From Trichomonas vaginalis G3 (lineage: Eukaryota > Parabasalia > Trichomonadida > Trichomonadidae), in contig NC_067204.1 in assembly GCF_026262505.1 (NCBI RefSeq), forward strand, positions 13,782,522 to 13,846,521: 64,000 nucleotides of DNA, read 5' to 3'. Made by a program: the position numbers and the translations under genes. The notes beneath the pieces are model-generated. The model was not told where the DNA came from. It made no database searches and worked only from the letters and a program-made list of their open reading frames with translations. Shown in pieces: positions 1 through 9,619 of this stretch. The stretch's first letter is position 1, and the number at the start of each line of letters is the position of its first letter.

Positions 1-99
1 ACAATATCGTCCTTGAGGACTTTGTAAGTTTGTTGTTATAGAATTATATGACTCAGGGTTTTTAGTCGTAATAGTATAAACCACTATGTCTTCTGCCAT
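1..99 (-). CDS. Polinton gene of unknown function, 5' part only
   Basis: Thirty-three open codons run from an ATG at 99 off the left edge of the window on the minus strand, beginning MAEDIVVYTITTKNPES. It lies only 4 bp after the stop of the next minus-strand gene, the same tight packing as the rest of the element. The visible part is too short to assign a family. It could be a short chance frame, but the ATG placement and direction fit the neighbouring gene cluster. Confidence 0.4.
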   Translation of the reverse strand, partial: MAEDIVVYTITTKNPESYNSITTNLQSPQGRYC

Positions 100-103
100 T
101 TAC

Positions 104-685
104 TTAGCAACTAAATTTTAATGAAATGTTGTGGTCGTCAAATATTTTTATAACGTCTGGGAAACTATATTTTAAGTTCAACGTCTCACCTCCTTTCATA
201 ACGTATATCTTGTCAATGACATTATATGAAACACCACAGCAAGCAATGTCGGGTTCTATTTCTTTGATGTTTATATCGTCTGCCTCTGTCAAAAGTTTCA
301 ATAGTTCTTTCAAAACTTCATGAGGTGCAATGACATATGAGTTCACTTTTACAGGGTTGTGTTCGACCAAGTTTAACATTATACCTAAAGCTTGACAAAT
401 CTTCTCCTGAGTTTTAAGTTTGTCTTTAAGTTGTTGGTAGTCGTTTCGAATATCTGCAACAGAACTTAACTCTCTGCTAACTTCAGGGTATGTTGGTTGT
501 TCTTTTACAGGAACTATTGTTATACCATCTTCGTCTTCGTATGGTTTCCCCACTTCAACATCTCTTTCTTTGACATTGACAACAACACTTTGACTGTTTG
601 TTTGAGTTGGTGAATTTAACTTCACATCTGCCACCGCCATTAAACCTTTTGAAACACTTACGCTTCTATTTTTCGGAAATGACAT
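104..685 (-). CDS. Polinton-encoded protein of unknown function
   Basis: A 193-residue protein. The ATG at 685 (MSFPKNRSVSV) is preferred over an upstream in-frame ATG at 850, because the longer version would overlap a convincing gene on the other strand at 704 and would add a low-complexity hydrophobic leader. The middle (about residues 70-110) is predicted coiled coil and the C-terminal third has mixed hydrophobic segments. No catalytic motif is recognised. It is divergent from the + strand gene at 704, with about 18 bp between starts, so the two probably share a promoter. Likely an accessory or virion-associated gene, by context only. Confidence 0.55.
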   Translation of the reverse strand: MSFPKNRSVSVSKGLMAVADVKLNSPTQTNSQSVVVNVKERDVEVGKPYEDEDGITIVPVKEQPTYPEVSRELSSVADIRNDYQQLKDKLKTQEKICQALGIMLNLVEHNPVKVNSYVIAPHEVLKELLKLLTEADDINIKEIEPDIACCGVSYNVIDKIYVMKGGETLNLKYSFPDVIKIFDDHNISLKFSC

Positions 686-703
686 TTTACTTAGAATAAA
701 AAG

Positions 704-1123
704 ATGGACGTATTTGAGTATCTCTTCGAATTGAAGCAGAACAAAGTTTACACACACAAACAATACAAGTTCATTGACAGAATAGTTCTTTACACAAACA
801 ATGGAAAATGTTATAGAATAGCAGTCTTTGCTGAACCAAAATATTTTCATAAAGCAAAGAAAGTTGGTATAACCGAAATGGTGAAAGTTCTTGAAGCAGA
901 CAAAAATATAACAACAAAACTGACCGATATTTCTAAAGGAAAGTTTATCTTACAATTTTATGTCAAAACTGGCGTACTGTCAATATTTGACGGAGAGAAG
1001 TCAGTTCAAGAACAACTTACTGACCTGCTGCCAAAATCTGCTCGATGGAAGCTGTCGTTATGCCAATCTGAGGAGCCCCAGCAGGTTTCATCGAACGAAT
1101 CTTCAAAAGAGCATCTTCCGTGA
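704..1123 (+). CDS. Small Polinton-encoded protein of unknown function
   Basis: A 139-residue protein starting MDVFEYLFELKQNKVYTH. It contains alternating hydrophobic beta-type segments (RIVLYTNNGKCYRIAVFAEP) and a Lys-rich middle; no known domain is recognised. It is the only + strand gene seen in this element part and starts 18 bp from the divergent gene ending at 685. Its last ~35 codons overlap the 3' end of the convergent capsid-type gene, so the C-terminus may be partly overprinted sequence. Function unknown. Confidence 0.5.
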   Translation: MDVFEYLFELKQNKVYTHKQYKFIDRIVLYTNNGKCYRIAVFAEPKYFHKAKKVGITEMVKVLEADKNITTKLTDISKGKFILQFYVKTGVLSIFDGEKSVQEQLTDLLPKSARWKLSLCQSEEPQQVSSNESSKEHLP

Positions 1124-2685
1124 AAAGTGCTATTGGTTTTGTAAACTTCTTTGCTTTCAATTCATCTGGACCGTCTCTGTCACCAGTATATTGTATTTGA
1201 ACTGTACCAACAGTTGAAATACCACCCATAAAGTCTTCTGAGTCAGCAAATGGAATGCCAAGCCAAAAGTTTGAACGGTCTCTATTTGTATATTGAGTTT
1301 TTTGACCTCCTGTATGAGTCCATACTTTCACATATGGCATAATAGAACTTTGCATTTCAGGGTTAATGGTTGTTGTGAAGTTGTTGTTAAAGTTCATAGC
1401 ATCTAATGTCAAGTTGTATGACCTCATATCTTCAACTGTAGAATATTCTTCTCTTGGATAATATTTGCCATCTATGTTTATATGATATTTAATACCGGGG
1501 TTGTAGAAACAAGAATAGTCATTTATAGTTCGTCTGAACAGTACAAACATAGTATCTGCATGTTTCATTGCAGTTGTTAAAGCAATATCTGTTCTTGCAC
1601 CTGGGTCAGCACTTTGGTTTCCAACTTCACCTGCAAAGTCTTTGACAGATATTTGGTGTATAGGGAACATAAGTGGAACTGCAATATATTTGGCAGCTAA
1701 AGCATTTGAAATATCTGGGTCCAACATATAGACTGCAAGTCTGCTTTCTATTCTCTTGCATTCAAATTTTTCGCATGTGAACTTAACTGGGTCCCAAGCA
1801 GTTCCAGCAGCATTGAAATAATAGTTTACTTCAGTGTTGAGTTTGAGAAACCAAAGTCTAAGTCAACTTTGTCTTTGCAAAAGTCGGCGAATGACGTTTG
1901 ATTTGCTCCCTTTACGTCTGTAAGAGTGAATGGGTCTTGTGTTGGTGCAATGACTAAGTTATTTTTGCTTGGAGTAAGTTCGATAGAAATTTTTCCTGCC
2001 CAGTTTGGCAAGTATCTTAAAAACCTGAAGATGAGGAAAGATGACAAAGGGACTCTAAGTTTCAGTTTTACTTTGGTTACTGCTGCTGCAGTTTGTCCAG
2101 AAAGGTCAACATAAACTCCTGGAACGTTAGGGTCAAGTCTTCTTATTTTCTCAATAGTTGCATACTGGTCTGTTTGTTCTCTAGCTTGTGGTTGTACTGA
2201 GTTTCTCAAAGCGAACCATTCATAGTTTGCCCATGTTACTGTTTGAACTAAGTCAGAGTTAGAATATATCTTATATCCCATGAAAACTTCTGGAGCATAT
2301 TGGTATCCGACATAGAAATTCCATTGCAACCTTTCTTGTCAGACAACTTGGCAGAAGGTTTTATTTCAATGTCTTGTTCCACGTATAAGAAAGAGTTGTC
2401 AATAGAAATTATATGAAACCTGTCGCAAGCAATATCTACTGTTGTTGAAGAACCTTCTCCAAACTCACCTACGTTTCCATAAGAAACAGCAGTTGTATAT
2501 TCGTAAGTTCCAGGAACTATTTCTGACCTTCTAATGGCATTGTCGCATTCGTTATACCATTCGGAAACATTTCCATTCATGGCATCCAAAACTGTTGGCG
2601 TTATATTCTGAGCGGCGTACATTTCATATGTGTAAAATATAGAATAGTTGGATTTATGTGTCATAATAGAACCCACGTGGACCAA
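1017..2685 (-). pseudogene. Polinton major-capsid-type gene, broken
   Basis: The minus-strand region encodes pieces with the character of a large beta-rich virion protein: many aromatic and Thr/Asn-rich strands (for example YVGYQYAPEVFMGYKIYS and FWLGIPFADSEDFMGGIS) and few charged helices. Position and size (about 1.7 kb) fit the double-jelly-roll major capsid gene known from Polintons. The gene is broken, with about two interruptions, so it is treated as a fossil. The 3' end overlaps the convergent small gene ending at 1123. The capsid assignment is inference from size, composition and context; a structure-based comparison would be needed to separate major from minor capsid protein. Confidence 0.55.
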
Positions 2686-2860
2686 GCTTTACTTTCTTCC
2701 TGACTGAGTTTTTAACTCTTCTTTTTCCTTCATTGCCACTACTTTCACTAGATGAAGTTACTTCTTCACTACTTTCACTTTGTTCTACTCTTCTTCTTTG
2801 GTGTCGCTTTTGGTAACTTGCCCTCTGCTTCAAGTTGTTGCATCTTTGCCTCATGTTCAC
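2654..2860 (-). CDS. Small Ser/Arg/Lys-rich Polinton protein
   Basis: A 68-residue frame, strongly basic at both ends (RASYQKRHQRRRVEQ and RRVKNSVRKKVKLG) with an acidic Ser/Glu middle (EVTSSSESSGNEGKR). It sits between the 356-residue gene, whose 3' end it overlaps by about 85 bp, and the capsid-type gene. Basic peptides next to capsid genes are often DNA-condensing core proteins in adenovirus-like lineages, but this is only an analogy. It may also be a chance frame, since it overlaps its neighbour. Confidence 0.35.
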   Translation of the reverse strand: MNMRQRCNNLKQRASYQKRHQRRRVEQSESSEEVTSSSESSGNEGKRRVKNSVRKKVKLGPRGFYYDT

Positions 2861-3845
2861 CTAGTATGTTGTAAATTTCCCATGTCCTTTTTGCCTTTGG
2901 GCTCTGGTCGCCCATCTCAGGTAACCTATATCCTAGAAAGATTTCGTCATAGTTTGTATTTGAGTCTTCGCGTATTGTTTGCATGACTCTTTCCTGAGTT
3001 TCCGGTTCAAGCTCTTCAAACAGAGCTTGTCCATATGGAATAAGCTCGTTTCCAAATATATGTTTTTGTAGCCATTCTGGTTTTCTTTCCATGTTACCAA
3101 CAATATCTTTTGTGAATGGGAAAGCTTTTACCCAATGTTTCAGTCTTGCGTCATTTATTTCTGTAGTTGGTTTTATTTTGTCAAGGAACATGTTTTTCAA
3201 TACTAACATTTCATTTGGTACTGTCCATTTGAGTTTTCTTAAATATTCATCCCTTCTCGGTTCATTGTCTGCAAAGTAAGTTTTTATGACATTTTGCAAA
3301 CTTTCGTTTGCAAGGTCATGTACAATAGGTTCTCTTCCTTCTCCCTCCCTAACTTTCTTTCTAAACTCTTCACCAAATATACCATCTCTATGGTTCTGTG
3401 TAGTTCTTTGAGATAAATGTTTTAGAACGTCAGGTGTTATATTTCCATCAGCCATGTTCATTTCATACTGGTCCAAAATATCTGCATGTTTCATATCTTT
3501 CAATGGCATTAAAGCCGCGCTTAAAATACCAGCTATATCTGGTTCACCATTCACTTCCATTGCGTCTACAACTTCTTGGAATTGTGGTTGTAAGTTTATG
3601 AACCACCTATCCGGATTAGCTTTATGACCCCATCTCATTGTAGTTCCATAGTCTGCAGAAACAAAAGTAGGTTTGTTTCCATCTTGGTTAGGTTCTGAAT
3701 GAACTTTAAACAATGTTTCATTTCTATATGTTTTGTTGAAATTTAACCTTTTATTTTCACCGAGTTCATCCAAAGATTGAACGTTAAATGCTCGTAAGTA
3801 AAAAGGGTTGTTGTATTTGTGTACATTTTCTTTCAGTACTTCCAT
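2775..3845 (-). CDS. 356-residue Polinton protein of unknown function
   Basis: A fully open, mostly alpha-helical, charged protein starting MEVLKENVHKYNNPFYLRAF and ending in a Lys/Arg tail (KATPKKKSRTK). No catalytic motif, membrane segment or signal peptide is seen. It overlaps the downstream end of the coiled-coil gene by about 13 bp and the next small gene at its 3' end, typical of compact virus-like gene blocks. Being intact while neighbours are broken, it suggests the element decayed fairly recently. Position just upstream of the capsid-type gene suggests a virion or assembly role, by inference only. Confidence 0.6.
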   Translation of the reverse strand: MEVLKENVHKYNNPFYLRAFNVQSLDELGENKRLNFNKTYRNETLFKVHSEPNQDGNKPTFVSADYGTTMRWGHKANPDRWFINLQPQFQEVVDAMEVNGEPDIAGILSAALMPLKDMKHADILDQYEMNMADGNITPDVLKHLSQRTTQNHRDGIFGEEFRKKVREGEGREPIVHDLANESLQNVIKTYFADNEPRRDEYLRKLKWTVPNEMLVLKNMFLDKIKPTTEINDARLKHWVKAFPFTKDIVGNMERKPEWLQKHIFGNELIPYGQALFEELEPETQERVMQTIREDSNTNYDEIFLGYRLPEMGDQSPKAKRTWEIYNILGEHEAKMQQLEAEGKLPKATPKKKSRTK

Positions 3846-6008
3846 TCTATGCTGAATATTTTCATCTGGTGTTGGAGTCTTTGTATGTCGGCAAACATTT
3901 TTCGATATTCTTCTACTATGTCAGCCGAATTTTTTTTAGACTCTTGGAAAGATTCCATATTCACCTCATACTCTTGTTGAGGGTCAAGATTTTTCGGCTG
4001 TTCCAAATCTTCATCTAGTTCTGTGAAGTTAGTTTCCAAAGGAGGGACTTGTTCGTTTCCTTCAGGCTCTTCTAGCTGTTGTTGCTGAACTATTTCTTCC
4101 ATGTCTGGTTGTATCTGAACTTCTTCCTGTGGAGTTTCTTGTACCTCATCTGCTGGCATTTCATATATTCCGAGACTGTTTTTAACAAGTTCCCTATCTA
4201 AGTCATCCGGACTCATAAACCTTTCTTCTTTCGTTCCGTCTCTATTTTTTACGCGTTTCATGAAGAGAGTTGAATTGTCATTTAGCTCTGACACCAAATA
4301 TCTCGGAGTAAATTCAGTCATGTCATTTGGATGATATGCTATTAAATCATATCCCTTAGCGAGCTTGTATTTTCCAGGTTTGAAATTATATCCCATTTGG
4401 TGCTGAGCCATAAAGCTAAATAGGTTCGGGTCAGTATTTCCTTCCTTGAACTTTCTAATAGCTTCTTTATATCTGTCACTAAAGTCAAGAGTATCTGGGT
4501 AACCATAGTCTTCTTTAAGCATTTTTAAGAAATCTTGGTTTCCTTGTTCTCTACTTCTTTTATGTCCTTGCTCTGTTTGTGGTTGTTGCTGTGCTGGTTG
4601 TGGAGGTGGTTGTTGTGCTGGTTGTTGTTGTGGTGCTGGTTGTTGTGTTGGTTGTTGTTGTGTTGGTTGTTGTTGTTGTGCTGGTTGTTGTTGTTGTGTT
4701 GGTTTTGGTGCATGCCTGTGTCTGTGTCCATGTGACGATGTAAATGTTTTAGGTAGTCCTGGTGCAGGTGCTTCTCTTGGAGGGTTTGGTGGTATATAGG
4801 TTCCACTAGCTAGTATATAAGTTCCACCAGCTGGTATATATGTTCCACCAGCTGGCACATATGTTCCATCTGCAGCGTAATGTCCTACCTGACTTTTCGT
4901 TTTTAAGAAAGCATTTACTAGGTCTGTTTTGGTCTGTTGTAACTCTTTTTCTTGACTTTCCACAACAGTTGCTCTAACGGCGTCATAGGCACTTTGAACT
5001 GCCTGTCTCGTTGCTGCATCTGTTATTTTCGTCATATTTTGTGCTACTTCTCTTAACTCGTTGTCGAAACCTTCAGACTTCAGTTTCTTTCCAGATGAGA
5101 AGTCGTTCACTAGTTTCACCTTACTATGAAGAGCTTCGAAGGCGTTCTTAAAGTCAGCATTTGTTAAAGCTTCATTTGAACTGTCTTCATCCGCTTGTAT
5201 TTTTGTCCTTATTGACCCTATAAGTTGGGCTGCTTTGGCGTTGGCTTGGGCATCTAACCAGTCATTGTTAGCTTTTATATATTCTGCGCTTTTCATTGCC
5301 TTTTGCATGGCTGCGTCGTTATTTTTACTTTCTTGTGCTAAGTTTTCATACTGTACGGTTTGGTTTTGCAACTGTAAAAGTTTTTCTGCCTTTACATTTG
5401 CTTCAACTTCTTTTTATACTCATCGCTATCCATATATGTCTTCAGGGCTTTTTGTTTTATCTCTTCATCTTTCAGTACTTTATATTGAGTAGTATGGTTT
5501 TTCAAATTTACAACATCTTGTTCCATTTTTGCTACTTCTGCTGCTTTTTCTGACACTTTTTTCGCATATTCCTCTGTACTTAGTTCTTTCAGTTGTTCTT
5601 CTTTCTTCTTTTTCTCTACGTTTAACTCATTGAGTTTCTTTGTGTGTCTGTCATATTCTAGTTTCTTTTCGTTTTCACTTATTTGCTTCTGTATGTCTAT
5701 GTTTGACTTTTTGACATCTGATATTTGATTTTTGAGTGAACTCAAATTCATTTGACTTTGAGGGTTATAGGCTGTTCCGTCTGCGGCTCCACCATAGCCT
5801 GCCATTTTCGCTAAAAGTGCCGCTCTTAAACCTCCACTCTGTGCACCAAAAACTCGGTTTAAAAGCATAGGATTGCTTGACATTTGTTGCAACATAGTGG
5901 GTCATTCATCATTTGTTGTTGCAACTGTTGTTGTGGTGTCAGTTTTACTATTGGATGTTTCAATGCTCCCTTCCTCTTACGTATATTCTTACGTAGCTTA
6001 CGTGGCAT
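3833..6008 (-). pseudogene. Polinton coiled-coil / Gln-Pro-rich gene region, broken
   Basis: A minus-strand region beginning near 6008 with a very basic stretch (MPRKLRKNIRKRKGALKH), followed by long heptad-type coiled coil rich in Lys, Glu and Gln. Farther on come a tandem GGTYIPA-type repeat near 4790-4870, a Gln/Pro low-complexity tract near 4560-4720 and a helical C-terminal part. Whether this was one long gene or two adjacent ones is not certain. The region has about two interruptions and is treated as a fossil. Long coiled-coil proteins next to capsid genes occur in Polintons, but no specific function is recognised. Confidence 0.5.
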
Positions 6009-6277
6009 TTTAAGTGAAGTAAAAAACGGTTTTTGACAGATGTTTATATGACACTTTTTTGTTCAGCACAAAAACTACTCGGTCAAAGTGTTGTCAGTTT
6101 TGTAAAATAACCGTCTTATCTCATTCTATAAGGGGGAAAGTCTTCTCAAAGTATACTTCCTTGGAACGCCGGTAACTTTTCCTGTAGCGACGATAGACCC
6201 TTACTTGTCCGGACATAGTTATACTATTTTGAGCCCTCTACCGAAAAGTCAACGACAACGACTTTCAAAAATTTTAA

Positions 6278-6422
6278 GGGCTAGAAGGCACGAAGTGCCT
6301 GGGAAGCCCCCTTCACCAAAAAAACCTCATTTTATACCTCATTGTATACTAAACATCTTCAGGGGCTAGAGGGCACGAAGTGCCTGGAGGCCCCAGTCCC
6401 TTTTTTTTTTTTTTTTTTTTTT
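6278..6422. repeat. Polinton terminal region: two related hairpins and a T-run
   Basis: Two 33-bp sequences, 6278-6310 and 6362-6394, share the core CTAGARGGCACGAAGTGCCT with palindromic GGCAC-GAA-GTGCC and flanking G4/C4 arms. They are 84 bp apart. A run of about 22 T follows and ends at 6422. After that the sequence switches to a block also found far away at 34619, so the element boundary is placed here. The T-run may blur the exact end. No target duplication can be tested because the other end is outside the window. Confidence 0.55.
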
Positions 6423-6486
6423 ATATGCAAGCTATATTTTAAATATGGAGCAAATCGGATCGGCGAAAGGAGTTTAGTTACCTTTA
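6423..6486. repeat. 64-bp block duplicated at 34619-34682
   Basis: This block (ATATGCAAGCTATATTTTAA onward, ending near ACCTTTA) matches 34619-34682 over 64 bp in the same orientation with one visible mismatch (A/G in ATGGRGCAAATC). It abuts the Polinton end exactly. The distant copy has no Polinton sequence beside it, so the block is more likely a dispersed repeat, or part of one, than Polinton DNA. Confidence 0.75.
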
Positions 6487-6613
6487 AAATTTATATAAAA
6501 TTTTTAAAAATCATGACCTAAAAGCTAGTAGTAGTTAATTTTGTAATTTTAGAATTAATAAAGAGTTTAATTTCTTTTGTATTTTGAAGGAAATGCAATG
6601 TAATAAAAAGAAT

Positions 6614-7081
6614 TTAATCTTTCTTGCGCTCAACACCAAGGGCACCACCACGGCGGCCAGTAGACTTTGTGCACTGACCACGGACCTTAAGGCCAAGACC
6701 ATGGCGGATACCACGTTTCATACGCATCTTCTTCATGCGTTCGATTTCAGCACGGATGTTAGCGCTGAGATCTGTAGCAACCCAATGAGTGTTTTGGCCT
6801 GTAGCGCGGTCGAAGCGACGGTTGAGCATCCAAACCGGGATCTGGTGCTCTGTTGGGTTCTGGATGATAGAAACGATAAGTTCTTCCTCCTTTGGTGTGA
6901 GTGTACCAGCACGGCGGAGTGGGTCGAGGCCAGCGCGGCGAACGACGGCATAGGCGAATCTACGGCCAATACCAGAGATGTTGGTAAGAGCGAGGTAGAG
7001 TGGGCGGCGGCCATCAACGTTTGTTGAGAGCATACGGACCATATCACGGAAAGCTGCTGGATCAGTAACTTCGATCGGCAT
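6614..7081 (-). CDS. RPS18: Small-subunit ribosomal protein uS13 (S18e)
   Basis: The 155-residue product is the universal small-subunit protein uS13 (eukaryotic S18), which sits in the head of the 40S subunit and contacts the P-site tRNA. Recognisable features are the helix-two-turns-helix segment with ALTNISGIGRRFAYAVVRRA, the RRAGTLTPKEEEL stretch, the conserved RMKKMRMKRGIRHGLGLKVR and the C-terminal RGQCTKSTGRRGG. Full length for the family. The ATG at 7081 (MPIEVTDPAAF) is chosen; longer in-frame extension has only a TTG. Base composition is more GC-rich than the flanks, as expected of a highly expressed gene. A TGTCAT motif lies about 21 bp upstream. Confidence 0.97.
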   Translation of the reverse strand: MPIEVTDPAAFRDMVRMLSTNVDGRRPLYLALTNISGIGRRFAYAVVRRAGLDPLRRAGTLTPKEEELIVSIIQNPTEHQIPVWMLNRRFDRATGQNTHWVATDLSANIRAEIERMKKMRMKRGIRHGLGLKVRGQCTKSTGRRGGALGVERKKD

Positions 7082-7800
7082 TCTTGAGAAAAGAACGAGC
7101 CATGACACTTTACAACTATTCAATTTTAGATGATAATCTAAGGAATTATTCGCGTTTTTATATTGATTATGGAATCTCTATACTCTGTATTATTAATAAA
7201 TCTACTAAAAATCAGAAATTCTAATGCTTTTTAAATTTCCATTTTCAATCAATCTAATTTGACATTGTTGTGAAAGATATTAGTAACTGAATATGTTATA
7301 GAATTCTGTTTGTGGTTTGTAAAGATGTATAATAAGATAATCGCCATCATCATAACTAAGACCAGATGAACAATGCATGTAACCATAAGTTCGTTTGATG
7401 TATTTCTGTTTTTGAGAATATGCGAATTATGACCATTGGGTAATTGCAATATTTAAATGATGATCAATTGATGGAAAACGTCTGCATCTTGTTGATGGTT
7501 CCTTTGATCTAATATGAATAATTAATTCTTTTATCAAGTGTAATTCTCATATTTGAAACTAATTCAAAACAAATTCCTTGAAAATTGCAATTCATCTAAC
7601 TTTGAACGGTAGCAATTAATGTGCACGCTGTTTTAACATATTATGAGTGTTAGAATGTCAAAATAGTATTGCAATTTTTCAAAAATTTTTAAAAATGTCT
7701 TATATAATGTAACGTTAGAATAAGATAGTAAAGACAATAAACTCTATTTTTATTTCATTCAATCTGAACAAACTTGATTTCTATATATAATTTTCAATAA
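7082..7800. other. Gene-free AT-rich interval
   Basis: Contains the uS13 promoter (TGTCAT core complement at 7102-7107) and otherwise AT-rich sequence. A 66-codon minus frame at 7249-7449 lacks an ATG start and is not supported. No repeat or RNA gene seen. Confidence 0.6.
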
Positions 7801-8154
7801 TTATTTTGTTAAACTGCCTGGTCCTGGTTTCTCTTCTTTTGGCTTCTTATCTTTCTTTGGTTTTTCAACTTTGAATCTAGGCTTTCCACGTAAATCTTTA
7901 AGTCTTGTTTTTTCAGCCATCTTGAGCTTGTCAATATAGCCCTCACCACGTTCGATGGCCTTTGCTCTTCTCTCCTTAGCCTTCTTTGACATGTTTTGGA
8001 GCTTCTTTTGTCTATTCTTTTCGGCAATGCTCTCAGCTGTGTTGAGTTTAAGTGGACTTAATGAACCAATTGGTTTATTAGCAGCCTTACGAGCTTCCTC
8101 CTCCTTTTGCTCTTGAGTTTTCTGCATAGCAAGCTGAAGGCCAGAGAAATCCAT
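7801..8154 (-). CDS. Small Lys-rich protein, unknown
   Basis: A 117-residue highly basic protein (MDFSGLQLAMQKTQEQKEEE start). Residues 14-30 and 45-95 are charged helix rich in Lys, Arg and Glu, with MSKKAKERRAKAIERGEGYI and a Lys/Pro tail ending KPGPGSLTK. Composition suggests a nuclear or nucleolar RNA-associated protein, but no family is recognised. The ATG at 8154 is used because the longer frame begins with TTG. It is divergent from the EGF/IPT gene with only 39 bp between starts. The stop overlaps TAAA-type sequence, as is usual for trichomonad polyadenylation signals. Confidence 0.75.
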   Translation of the reverse strand: MDFSGLQLAMQKTQEQKEEEARKAANKPIGSLSPLKLNTAESIAEKNRQKKLQNMSKKAKERRAKAIERGEGYIDKLKMAEKTRLKDLRGKPRFKVEKPKKDKKPKEEKPGPGSLTK

Positions 8155-8193
8155 CAGAGATTTTAGAATTTCAATCAAAAATAATCGTTCAAA
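8155..8193. promoter_or_regulatory. 39-bp bidirectional promoter
   Basis: The whole spacer between divergent ATGs at 8154 and 8194 is 39 bp. It contains TTCAATCAAAA and GTTCAAA sequences that resemble TCA-type initiators. Both transcripts must begin within or very close to it, implying 5' leaders of a few to ~30 nt. Confidence 0.55.
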
Positions 8194-8955
8194 ATGATCT
8201 TTATATCTTTATTCATTCTCTCCGTAAAATATAACCCTTCAGATGATCCAAAGAGTGGAATAAAATGTAAAGGTCCTCATACATTTGTTAATGGTACTGG
8301 TAAATGCGAATGTTCAGCAGATTTTCCATTCGGTGATCCTTCATCCGAAATTGGATGCTGGACTTGTAACCCGCCTTGTGACTTGAATGCACATTGCTAT
8401 GGACCAGATCAATGCAGATGTAATGAAGGATTTATTGGTGATGGATTAGACGTTTGTGAGAAACCTGTTCCAAGTTTAAAGAATTTCATACCAAAGTCCG
8501 GTTCTGTTAACGGAGGAGAAAAAATTACTCTATTTATCAGTGTAATTGCTCCTAATTACACAGCAATAAAAGGTTTTTGCAGAATAGGACCTATGATTTA
8601 TGATGCAATTTCCGTTAATACAACACACATTACATGCATAACAGATAAAAGTAAGCCTGGATCTTTCCCTGTTAGTGCTAGTTTCGATGCAGTTCATTGG
8701 TCAACGGATAACGCTACTTTTACATATAATGCTGACGGTGCCACCCAAGTATCTATCTTCTTTGGCCTGTTCTCCACATTCTTAATTATACTTCTCGGAT
8801 ATATGATTTTTTATTATCTACAAAAGACAGATAAATTTATGGAACAAGCCGATGAAGTTCTTCCATTGACAAAGTGGCATATGAATACGCCACATATTAC
8901 GCCACAGGCTGAGCAAACCTGGTTTGATTTCTTATGGAATATTATTATTGAATAA
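8194..8955 (+). CDS. EGF-like / IPT-domain type I membrane protein
   Basis: A 253-residue surface-type protein. A short hydrophobic N-terminus (residues 2-11, IFISLFILSV) is the likely signal sequence. A Cys-rich EGF-like region spans about 25-88 (CECSADFPFGD, CWTCNPPCDLNAHC, CRCNEGFIGDG). An IPT/TIG-like Ig fold runs about 92-180 (PSLKNFIPKSGSVNGGEKIT) with several N-glycosylation sequons. A transmembrane helix at 186-208 precedes a 45-residue cytoplasmic tail. This layout fits endomembrane or cell-surface proteins; ligand unknown. The signal sequence is shorter than usual, so the true topology could differ. It shares a 39-bp promoter with the divergent Lys-rich gene. Confidence 0.8.
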   Translation: MIFISLFILSVKYNPSDDPKSGIKCKGPHTFVNGTGKCECSADFPFGDPSSEIGCWTCNPPCDLNAHCYGPDQCRCNEGFIGDGLDVCEKPVPSLKNFIPKSGSVNGGEKITLFISVIAPNYTAIKGFCRIGPMIYDAISVNTTHITCITDKSKPGSFPVSASFDAVHWSTDNATFTYNADGATQVSIFFGLFSTFLIILLGYMIFYYLQKTDKFMEQADEVLPLTKWHMNTPHITPQAEQTWFDFLWNIIIE

Positions 8956-9619
8956 TCCTTAAGAAACTATGGCATTTTCTTATATTATTTGTTTGTTAAT
9001 AAATTTTGTTCTATTGGTGTTTATTTATAATCATTTTTATAACAATTATCACGAAAGAGAAGGACTGACACATATTACTATGAATATTTCATGTCAGATG
9101 TGGTAAGTCTGGTATCAGGAGCATAAAAGTATATGTTAAAGCGTTCATTTTATATCTTACTAAAATTTAGCACCAATTTATGAATGAACAGTTCATTGAA
9201 CTTTGTTCTTCTTTCTTGCCCCATGAAGTTCTCAGAACAAATCAAAAAGTAAACAACATTTCCCATATATATAAAAGTGACACAAAAATTGAAGATTTTT
9301 ATTGAGTTTTTGATACCAGGTTTCATGTAATTTTTTAACACTGTTCATTAAATTATATCCATTTTTGAGAAGACATTTAACTCGCATTAATGGATATGTT
9401 AAAATAAAATGATGCCGAAATTACATTTGTATAAATTTCACTAAAATTCTAATAGTTGTAACACGCTTATGCATGGAAGTCTTGTTAACTCAAGTTAAAT
9501 GACCATAAAGGTTTCAAACAAATACTTAATTATATCACTTTTTCCCGATTTAGTTTATTTATCCCAATATTATATTCAATTTCATTCAAAATACCGTTTG
9601 AATTTCAAATACACTAACA
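8956..9619. other. Gene-free interval upstream of fimbrillin-like gene
   Basis: AT-rich. A 63-codon minus frame at 9150-9341 has no support. Close to the next start lies TTTCATTCAAAATACC at about 9580, matching a TCA-type initiator. No repeats identified. Confidence 0.5.

Larger units (their letters stand above)
1..6422. mobile_element. Polinton/Maverick element, one end, decayed
   Basis: A block of closely packed genes, mostly on the minus strand, unlike the spaced host genes that follow. Parts seen: an open gene cut by the window edge, two small divergent genes, a capsid-type gene, a small Ser/Arg-rich protein gene, a 356-residue gene and a long coiled-coil/Gln-rich region. The gene-free end at about 6010-6422 carries two hairpins and a T-run. 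No polymerase or integrase lies in the visible part, so the Polinton call rests on the capsid-like gene, the gene style and the trichomonad context. The element is broken, with about four interruptions in the visible genes, but several genes remain fully open, suggesting moderate age. The other end lies outside the window. Confidence 0.75.

Noticed and set aside
4525-4806. Asn/His/Gln-rich frame and its opposite-strand Leu/Trp/Cys-rich frame
   Set aside because: Shadow frames of the Gln/Pro low-complexity tract in the Polinton coiled-coil region.
6584-7027. 147-codon + strand frame
   Set aside because: Antisense shadow of the uS13 gene.
7249-7449. 66-codon minus frame with a hydrophobic stretch
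   Set aside because: Begins with TTG rather than ATG; AT-rich composition explains the hydrophobic residues.
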